Shown: positions 56,501 to 64,000 of the stretch, piece by piece
Position numbering within the stretch: the stretch's first letter is position 1
Layout of the letters: every line of letters starts with the position of its first letter
From: Anthostomella pinea
Lineage: Eukaryota > Ascomycota > Sordariomycetes > Xylariales > Xylariaceae
Assembly: GCA_963556695.1 (NCBI GenBank)
Contig: CAUWAG010000012.1
Coordinates: forward strand, 2,108,001-2,172,000
DNA length: 64,000 nucleotides
Reading direction: 5' to 3'
Notes under the pieces: model-generated
The model's input: the letters and a program-made list of their open reading frames with translations, nothing else
What the model was told of the DNA's origin: nothing
Database searches by the model: none
Made by a program: the position numbers and the translations under genes

Positions 56501-56971
56501 GGACGTCCCCGGGCCGCGTCGGAGGGAGAAGCCCGAGCTGCACGTCGGTTCCACAGTGGATCGTGAACCGGCGCTCGGCGAGGCTCGGAACGGCGTGTCT
56601 CTGTCGAGCTGGAGATCGGGCATCGGGCATCGGTGGGCGTCGATTATACTCCACATATTAGAGTCGTAGTGGCATGTCCTAAGAGTTTAGTCCGCTGCTG
56701 TTGCCGAAGACGGAGTCCACTTGGCCATCTTTTGACTTTCGATTTCAAAGTTCCGCCTCTTTTTGTTCTCCTTTCTCCTTTAGCTTCCGCTCTTGTATAA
56801 TGGGTACCTTGCTGCCTCATACCATGCCGAACATCGCTAAGACCTCTTCACTTTCTATCATTCAGTTTCTGTTACCAACAGTAATTCCTATCCTCTACAC
56901 CCTAATGATATTGCCGACATCAACAACATCCGCTTATCTACCATCGCATATGTACTACCTACCACAGCACC
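53576..56971. other. Long intergenic region, no gene recognised
   Basis: About 3.4 kb of mixed composition. Frames on both strands (for example 54301-54537, 54673-55005, 55292-55636, 56131-56395, 56421-56669) are short and overlap. None has a recognisable domain. The 250 bases before 56972 are CT-rich and probably contain the promoter and leader of the transporter gene. Confidence 0.45.
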
Positions 56972-58688
56972 ATGACCGAAAAGCACTCCCCTGCGACAAA
57001 GGCGCATGATGGCCCCTCTCCCGACTCCTCACGAGAGGATATCGAAGATCAGCACGACGCTTCACTAGACAGCGACGTGGAGTGCGGCCAAACGTCACGG
57101 ACTAGAAGCAGACGACGGGCCAGAAGTGTGACTGACGATCTCAGACGAGCCACCAGCAATGTCCTCTCACGTTGCGCTTCTCGCATCACGACGCGCGATT
57201 TGCCCGAGGCCCCCCCGCCGCCAGACGGTGGCTTACATGCAGTGAGTTATTCCTGAGCGGACTTCGCTATACTTGCAACCCAGTCTTCCCGCATGACGGC
57301 TTAAACGCCATCTCAAAAGCCGCTTGGCTGAGAATTCCCGTGTTTGGTGCGGATTGGTGATTACCAGACAAGTACCATCGTGAAAACAGCGAGTGGCTCG
57401 AGTGAAAGTTGCTAACATAAGTGAACAACACAGTGGCTACAAGTAGCCATGGGCTGGCTCGTCATCTTCACCACTTGGGGCTACGTCAACTCGTTCGGCG
57501 CCTTCCAGACGTACTACACCTCCACACTGCCGGTGCCGGCCTCGACGGTCTCGTGGATCGGCTCCATCCAGGTCTTCCTGACTCTCGGCATCGGGGTGTT
57601 CTCGGGCCGGCTGCTGGACGCCGGGCTCTTCCTGCCGACCTTCATGGTCGGCGCCACCATCCAGGTGCTGGGAATGTTCCTGATGAGTATCGCGACCGAG
57701 TACTGGCACCTCATGCTCACTCAGGGCGTGCTCACGGGCATCGGCGGCGGCATCTTCTTCACGCCCTCGCTGGCGCTGGTGTCGACGTATTTTGACAAGC
57801 GGCGTGGTCTGGCCATCGGGCTCGCGACCACCGGCAATTCTGCCGGGGGTATGATCTACCCGTTCGTGGTGCGGCAGCTCATACCCGCTATTGGGTTCGC
57901 CTGGACCGCGAGGGTCCTTGCCTTTATCAACCTTTCCTGCCTCGCCGTGGTGCTGATATTCATGCGCCCGCGGCTGCCGCCAAGGAAAGCCGGCCCGGCC
58001 GTCGACTGCTCGGCTTTCAAGGAGCCTGTCTATGCTGGCTTCGTGGCGGGACTATTTTTCCTCATGTGGGCCAACTACTACACATTTTACTATGTACGTT
58101 CCCTCACTCCCTCCCTCGTACTTCCCCCACAGACCTCCCCTGCCCCCTTTGAGGTGTCGCGCACTCACACTGAAACAGATCGCCTCATTCGGCACAGAAA
58201 TCCTAAACCTCCCCTACTCCACCGCCTCCATCCTCGTCATCATCCTCAACGGTGCAGGCCTGCCCTTCCGCGTGCTCCCGCCCCTCGTCGCCGACCGCGT
58301 CGGCCCCATCAACGTGCTGCTCCCCGTCGCGCTGATCTGGGTTGTCGTGGCGTGGTGCTGGCTCGCCGTGCGCAGCGTCCCGGGCTACTACGTCTTCACC
58401 GTCTTCTACGGCATTGTGTCGGGCGGCTTCCAGTGCTTGATCCCCACCACGGTGGCCAGCATCACGATGCACCTCGACACTGTCGGCACGCGGCTCGGCA
58501 TGGCCTTTGGCATCGTCTCGTTCGCGGCGCTGACGGGGCCGCCGCTGGGGGGCGCTATACAGGCGGACAGTGGGGGCAGCTTCACGGGCTCGCAGGTGTG
58601 GGCTTCGGTTGCCACGACGGTGGCTTTTGGGCTGTTTGTCGCTGTACGGCTGTATAGGGGTGGTCTGGATATCAAGGCTATATGTTGA
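56972..58688 (+). CDS. MFS monocarboxylate-type transporter (MCT family)
   Basis: Three exons (56972-57241, 57434-58093, 58179-58688) give 479 residues. Introns of 192 and 85 nt (GTGAGT, GTACGT donors; ACACAG, AACAG acceptors) join PPPPDGGLHA to WLQVAMGWLVIFTTWG and NYYTFYY to IASFGTEILNLPYSTA. The MCT hallmark is the DGG before helix 1 with W, then GYVNSFGAFQTYY, SWIGSIQVFL, the YFDKRRGLAIGLATTGNSAGG motif of loop 4-5 and the second-half GPINVLLPVA, GFQCLIPTTVASI, GMAFGIVSFAALTGPPLGGA. The N-terminal 85 residues are charged and cytosolic. Twelve helices are expected. Fungal members transport monocarboxylates, riboflavin or secondary metabolites, often as proton symporters, and the substrate is unknown. 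Confidence 0.92.
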
Positions 58689-59591
58689 GCGCTAGATAGA
58701 CTGGGTTCACGGTTGGGCACTGAATTAGATTGTCATTTGTTTCCCAGCTGTTAGATGATACCGCCATATGGAAGTACCACCTTTACTAGTTCTCCACGAG
58801 GTGAAGCGGATGATGGTCGATTTGCAGCCGAGAAGCTGTCATGATCCACAATGTGAGGCCAGCTTCACCAACAGGAGTGGTCTTCTTCGTGAACAGTACA
58901 GCCTGAATCCAATACGAAAAACATATGCACAGAACGCTTGAGCTGTGCCAAGTCGTCGAAAACCATGGAACTCCAGCGGCATACCTTGGGACGTATTCGG
59001 GGTGCTTACGTACGTGACACCACCGCCCTGGGGAAGTTGCTGATTGTTCCAGTCTAAAATCACAGCGCCAGCAGGCTTTGATGTTATTCATGTCGTTGCC
59101 CGCACTCACATCAGTCAGGGTAGTGGTCCCATCTATTTGACGATGGCCCGTGTGGGTCCCCAGGTAGCGGGCTGCAGTACCTCCCCTTCCAACGTTGCTG
59201 TCTTGCCGCCCCGGGCAACACTGCACCCACATTAACAGTCAACACTCAAGTATCCGTGTTCCCAACCCAACAGAATGAGAGATGTTACCGATGTTGGAAT
59301 CAATCCAGGCTATGCGGCAACCTTGAGAAGATTGCCGATTTTATATTGTTATTTTTGTGGCTCTTGGCTGAACTCTGTCTGTCTTTCCCCTCAACCTTAA
59401 CGCCATCAACACCATATAAAGCCTACCTCCTCACATCTAAATTTTTGCCCACGCTCCACTTCCTCTTTTACCTGTTCCCCCTCGTGTGGCTCACTTCCAC
59501 GCGTCACCTCCCCTCTGTCGCATCCGCCCACTTCTTTGGTGGTGCGTGCAGCAGCACCAGCAATCCGCACACCGCTCGCGCTTGAGGCTGC
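58689..59591. other. Intergenic, no gene recognised
   Basis: About 900 bases. The minus-strand frame 58786-59232 shows no family signature. A CT-rich stretch at 59380-59530 probably belongs to the leader of the next gene. Confidence 0.4.
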
Positions 59592-60710
59592 ATGTCGACT
59601 CTCAGCCAATCTCGACCTTTCAACAGGTGCGCACAGTCTAACAGCCATCCTATCACCAGCGGTCGTATGGGAGCAACTCTGTCGAGTCAATCTAGCGAAT
59701 CGACCAGCATGAAGCGAGTCCAGCCGGCAAACTCCGTCGAGATGGGAAAGTCTTCCGAGGTGGCATCCATGCCCCACGATGAACCGGTGGCTCGTCCTAT
59801 CGAGTTTCACCTCTTCCCTCGGCTACCCCCCGAGATCCAGCTCATCATCTGGGCCATTTGGCGCGAAGACCAGCCCGTCATGCGCCAATACTGCTTCATG
59901 GAGCGTGAGGGACGTTGCTACGCGGCACTCGATATGGAAAAGCTGCAGTTTGTCAAGACGGCTGGAGGGAGCATCGATCTCAGAACTGGTGAAAGTGCAC
60001 CTCTGGATCCCATGGAACACCAGATTTGCTTCACCAACAACATTTCGACTGTCACGGTACCCGAAGATATCCTGCGCATGTTCCGAAATCCCAGGATTGA
60101 ACAGAATCGAAGAATTCTATCCCCCGCATATACTTGGGTCAACTTCCAGCGCCATACCTTCTTCGTCCATAACGCCCACTACAGACTCCCCGGACGCCTA
60201 CGATTCTTGTTTCACAACATCGGAGCAAAGATACCGCAAGAGATCAAGAGCGATCATTGGTCGAAGCGCATACAGAAACTTGCCGTCTTCGCGACCGCCG
60301 AGTCGAATACCTTGAATGACCTCGATAAAGCGGCTCTGCTTCAGCTGACGGGCATGAAAACCGTCTTCATCATCCTGCCGATGCATCACTACAACAATTG
60401 GAGACAGTTGAAAGACGGTGTATGCCGCTGTCAAGGACCTTGTAGCAGGAATTTGACGGGTCAACGCTACTGCGGAATCCGTCAGGAAATTCGGGGGAAC
60501 GGCTTCCTAGATGTGGACATCGAAGAGAGAATCGCAGAAGTAACTGCTAGGTATGGTGACTGGGAGTCATCCTTCCCTCCCATGGAACAACCATGTGCCC
60601 AACGGCTATTAGTGAAGATCAAGGAGATATTCAGCCTTAATGGACGAGACAAAGTGCAAGTCAAGGTGGTGGTGGACGTGTGGTCCCTGGTAAAGTCGTG
60701 GGTTAAGTAG
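59592..60710 (+). CDS. 2EXR domain protein
   Basis: A single-exon gene of 372 residues. After about 70 disordered Ser-rich residues comes the F-box-like 2EXR start, EFHLFPRLPPEIQLIIWAIW (residues 71-90), followed by the family's beta-rich body (RQYCFMEREGRCYAALDMEK, NRRILSPAYTWVNFQRHTFFV, KIQKLAV-like RIQKLAVFATAE, MKTVFIILP). The family is greatly expanded in filamentous ascomycetes and has no established function. No signal peptide or membrane helix is seen. The first ATG is used, and an internal Met at residue 26 or 40 is also possible. The intact frame, clear family start and CT-rich leader make this a confident gene. Confidence 0.88.
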   Translation: MSTLSQSRPFNRCAQSNSHPITSGRMGATLSSQSSESTSMKRVQPANSVEMGKSSEVASMPHDEPVARPIEFHLFPRLPPEIQLIIWAIWREDQPVMRQYCFMEREGRCYAALDMEKLQFVKTAGGSIDLRTGESAPLDPMEHQICFTNNISTVTVPEDILRMFRNPRIEQNRRILSPAYTWVNFQRHTFFVHNAHYRLPGRLRFLFHNIGAKIPQEIKSDHWSKRIQKLAVFATAESNTLNDLDKAALLQLTGMKTVFIILPMHHYNNWRQLKDGVCRCQGPCSRNLTGQRYCGIRQEIRGNGFLDVDIEERIAEVTARYGDWESSFPPMEQPCAQRLLVKIKEIFSLNGRDKVQVKVVVDVWSLVKSWVK

Positions 60711-61478
60711 CTAAGGTAGTGAAAGTACCCATGCCACACCGACAGCCACCGACAAAGTCATCATTATGGCCATCGACAAAGTCAGCTATGGCATTTTGCC
60801 CAGTTTGGTGTGGCATGCTATCATCAACGCTTGTCGCAACCAGCTGGGTACTTACTGTAGGACGCTCAGAAACGGGGGAGCTGCCCCAAGCTGGTAGAGA
60901 TTAGTTACCTGCTAATCTTGTTCCAAAATATTATGTGTATCGTTGCCTATCTGTGTGCCCAAGCGTTGGGTGAAGCACTTGCAGTCCGGTTTGACCATTA
61001 CGAAAGCTTTCCCGCAATCTTATGGTACTACACGACGGTTCTGGAAAGCCCGTCGTGTCCCTGTCTCGCTTCATCCGAAAGTCACAGCATCCCGACTTAG
61101 CTCGTTGGCCGAGATCAACCACCCGTAACCTAGTCACCCCCACGTTGAAGCTCGGCATCCACATCCACGGGAACGCTGTCGTCGCACCTTGGATCTTGAA
61201 AGCGGGGGAGAGCGGCATGGTCTGCTGGTCACCAGGGTCGAAGAATGCGGGGAGTGCTACGTGCCGCGAAGTGCGTGCATGATGTGGCGGCATCAATGAT
61301 GTTGAAGTGGCCAATGAGCTTGGAGGATTCGTGTGAGGGTGATGGAATCTTCGTCATACACTTGCGGTCCGAGATAGCCAATACCTTGTCTGATTGTATA
61401 CTTATCTGAAGTTTTCATTCCCATTTTCTGTTCGCTGCTGCTCGCTGAACAACAAACACACACCTAACAATATTCAGA
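60711..61478. other. Intergenic, promoter of the alcohol oxidase gene
   Basis: About 770 bases. Frames at 60931-61314 (-) and 61022-61282 (+) overlap and match nothing. A CATCGACAAAGTCA-type direct repeat occurs near 60750-60785. A CA-rich leader precedes the ATG at 61479. Confidence 0.4.
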
Positions 61479-63850
61479 ATGGGTTTATGTAAGGAACTTC
61501 CCGAGGACATCAAGGAGGTGGACGTGATCATCGCCGGAGGTACGACCCTCAGATCTCCCGTCTTCCAAAATAGCTCAGCCTATATGACATCCTCACTGAC
61601 GAACCCCAGGTGGCACAGCGGCCTGCATCGTTGCCGGACGTCTCGCCGAGGCTGATCCCGGACTTTCAATCCTGGTCATCGAGGGTGGCGCGAACAATTA
61701 CAACGAGCCCAGCGTCGTCCAGCCGGCGCAGTTCCTCACCCACATCGCTCCAGGCTCCACCTCGGCCATCTTCTACAAGGCTGTCAAGTCGAGCTACCTG
61801 GCCGACAGGGAGTGTATTGTCCCATCCGGGGGCATCTTGGGAGGAGGTTCATCGATCAACTTTATGATGTAGGTACCGCATCTTGGGTTTGCTCCAAGCG
61901 AAGCCATTGGGTCGACTACTTAGCCTCTTGTTGACTAGGTACACCCGGGCCCAACTGGAAGACTTCGACTCGTGGAAGACGCCGGGCTGGACAGCTGACG
62001 AGGTATTGCCATACCTCAAGAAGGTGCGCCGACGTTCCCACCAACTCCACCACCCCCTTTACCCCTTACCCCTAAAGGCATCATCCCACTCCCAAACCCG
62101 CATCAACCCTAACGCCCCCTCCCAAGCTCGAAACCTACCACGGCCCAGGCTCCCCCTCGCACCACGGTGCTTCGGGCCCGATCCACGTCTCAGACAGCAC
62201 GATGCGCGTCAAGCGCGTCGAGGAGGAGTGGCTGCGCGCCGCGCGCACGGTCGGCTACCCCGAGATCAGCGACCTGCAGAGCCTCGACACGAACAACGGC
62301 TTCCAGCGCTGGCTGCGGTACGCGTCGCCGGATGGCAAGCGGTCCGATACGGCGCATGCGTACTTGCATCCGCGGCTGAATGATGGGGGACATCCGAATT
62401 TGCATGTTTTGGTCGAGGCGAAGGTCGTGAGGGTTTTGTTTGAGGATGGTGATGGTGATGATGCCGGTGGGAGCGGGAAGCGGGCTTGTGGTGTCGAGTA
62501 CACGCCGAGCGCAGCGTTTACTTCGCGTCTTGACGGCGCGCCGGCGCCGAAGTTGCAAGTGAGGGCACGTCGACTGGTCGTAGTAGCGTGCGGGGCGTGC
62601 GGAACGCCGCTGGTGCTGGAACGCTCGGGGGTGGGTAACCCGGCGATCTTGCAGAAAGCCGGCGTGCCGGTCGTCACGGACCTACCGGGCGTGGGGCACG
62701 ATTACCAGGACCATCATCTGATCCTGTATCCGTACAAGACCTCGCTGAAGCCCGAGGAGACACTGGATGACTTCTACCTCGGGGCAACGAGCTTTGAGGA
62801 GGCGGCGGAGAAGAATGATCCCCGCATAGGGTGGAACACGTGCGATATCGCTTCCAAGTTGAGGCCGACCGATGCTGAGGTCGCGGCGATGGGGCCGGAG
62901 TTCCAGGATGCGTGGGATATGGACTTCAGGGATCAGCCGAATAGGCCTATGATGTCGATGGGGCTCTTGAATGCGTACGATGCCCCTTTCCTCGCGGCCA
63001 TATAGACCATATAATCCAAGTATAGCATGGAATACTAGACACAGAGGCTAACAGCTTACAGATTCGTCGGCGACGCGTCAACCGTTGACCCTGGCCAATA
63101 TGTCTCCGTATGCAGCTTCACCACGGTACGTATATGAAAGCATCCCGTCACAAGACACTGAGACTTGCTCTCGGGGACAAGCTTTGTTGTTCTCTTTCTT
63201 TCTTCATCTAGAAATGGGCCCACGGGTTCAAAGACTTGATATTAACGTACACGCAGTACCCCTATTCCCGCGGCCACATCCACATCACAGGGCCCAAAGT
63301 CGAAGACGAGCTCGACTTCAACGTGGGTTTCTTCAGCGACCCGCACGATCTCGATGTCAAGAAGCAGATCTGGGCATACAAGAAGGGCCGCGAGATCATC
63401 CGCCGCACGTGGTTCTACCGCGGTGAGGTACCGGTGTACCACCCACCGTTCTTGTCCAGCTCGAAGGCTGGGGTCGTGTCTGTTGACCGGGACTTAGAGG
63501 GCGCCTATGATGGAGAGGCAACAGGAGATACCGAGGCAAAGGGCCAGGGTGGCCAGGAGATCGAGAACTTCGAGTACTCCCCTGAAGATGACAAGGTCAT
63601 CGAGCAGTTCATCCGCATGAACATCGATACGACATGGCACTCGCTAGGAACCGCCAAGATGGCGCCGCGAGAAGAAATGGGTGTCGTGGATAAAGACCTC
63701 AATGTGTACGGGGCCAGGGGGCTGAAGGTTGCGGATCTGAGCATTGCACCGGAGAATGTGGGCGCCAATACGAATAATACGGCGCTGATGATTGGGGAGA
63801 AGGCTGCGGATATCATCATCAAGGAGCTGGGGCTAGGCCTGCCGGTGTAG
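61479..63850 (+). CDS. Alcohol oxidase-like GMC flavoenzyme
   Basis: Six exons (61479-61539, 61610-61868, 61939-62023, 62127-62974, 63062-63125, 63257-63850) keep one frame and give 636 residues, close to the 650-670 of methanol/alcohol oxidases. Introns are 70, 70, 103, 87 and 131 nt. The FAD-binding start VDVIIAGGGTAACIVAGRLAE, the SGGILGGGSSINFMMYTRAQ signature, the second GMC motif (CGACGTPLVLERSGVGNP) and the C-terminal active site (TTWHSLGTAKMAP and GANTNNTALMIGEKAADII) are all present. The exon 5-6 join gives SFTTYPYSRGHIHITGP, the usual alcohol-oxidase block. Such enzymes oxidise short primary alcohols with O2 to aldehyde and H2O2, usually in peroxisomes. The C-terminus LPV lacks the usual peroxisomal tripeptide. 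The substrate is not certain. Confidence 0.92.
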
Positions 63851-64000
63851 GTAGTAGCGGCGGTGTATATGTTGAGACCGACCAGGTCTATGGTTGTGGT
63901 TTGCTTTGAAGGCAGGCTTGTTGGAAGGTGAAGGTCTTGCTTTGGGAGATCGGTTCTGGGCTTGTTTCTTTCTTCTGCGCAATTTTTCTTGTGCTGCTGG
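63851..64000. other. 3' flank of the alcohol oxidase gene
   Basis: The last 150 bases are T- and G-rich, consistent with a 3' UTR. Nothing else is seen. Confidence 0.4.

Noticed and set aside
53576..56971. Multiple short frames in the 3.4-kb gap as small genes
   Set aside because: None exceeds about 115 codons, none has a domain, signal peptide or consistent splice pattern, and opposite-strand overlaps are frequent.

Overview
The window reads as nuclear DNA of a filamentous ascomycete (Pezizomycotina). Its genes carry short introns (about 50-190 nt) with fungal GTANGT donors and CTAAC/CTGAC-type branch sites. The families are typical of such fungi (2EXR, AA1-like secreted protein, GH128, CBS/PB1 protein, allantoate-permease-type MFS, alcohol oxidase). 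A long extremely AT-rich desert without open frames looks like repeat-induced point mutation (RIP). The species cannot be fixed from sequence alone.

Layout. 1-1.3 kb: truncated, frameshifted Ty3/gypsy pol fragment. 1.9-6.8 kb: an alcohol acetyltransferase-like gene, a short-chain dehydrogenase and a GNAT acetyltransferase. 7.9-13.9 kb: a CBS/PB1 membrane-tail protein (Mug70-like), mitochondrial ribosomal protein uS2m and an acidic fungal protein with a duplicated MSWWP motif. 14.6-16.6 kb: an exactly 2,000-bp pogo/Fot1-class DNA transposon with inverted repeats, TA duplication and an inactivated transposase. 17.2-17.8 kb: a small secreted AA1-like protein at the edge of the desert. 17.9-24.4 and 28.7-31.0 kb: RIP-like AT-rich blocks, broken by short normal-GC insertions, several of which are solo LTRs with perfect 5-bp target duplications. 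24.4-28.7 kb: a normal-GC island with the 3' end of a non-LTR retroelement, two same-orientation LTR copies and a small double GRF zinc-finger gene between them.

31.9-37.7 kb: gene relics (cytochrome P450 C-terminus, CoA-transferase C-terminus) around an intact nine-exon MFS anion permease, then a secreted GH128 glucanase-like gene. 38.6-46.0 kb: a fungal-specific gene with an in-frame stop, an Spt10-like histone-gene regulator (GNAT plus integrase-type HHCC finger) with an apparent C-terminal frameshift, and the chaperonin subunit CCT7. 48.4-51.6 kb: a 1,018-residue secreted protein whose C-terminal 80% is a Ser/Thr-rich tandem-repeat stalk. 52.7-53.3 kb: a 560-bp tRNA-headed SINE-like element with a perfect 15-bp target duplication; its 3' end matches the element at 24.9 kb. 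57-63.9 kb: a monocarboxylate-type MFS transporter, a 2EXR protein and a peroxisomal-alcohol-oxidase-like GMC flavoenzyme.

The genes do not form an obvious metabolic cluster. Housekeeping genes (uS2m, CCT7, Spt10-like) lie in GC-normal DNA, while secreted proteins, transporters and broken genes border the transposon-rich compartment. The strongest unlisted signals are the SINE/non-LTR partnership and the nested, unmutated solo LTRs inside RIP-like DNA. All exon structures were derived by eye from splice signals and reading frame and have not been checked against transcripts.
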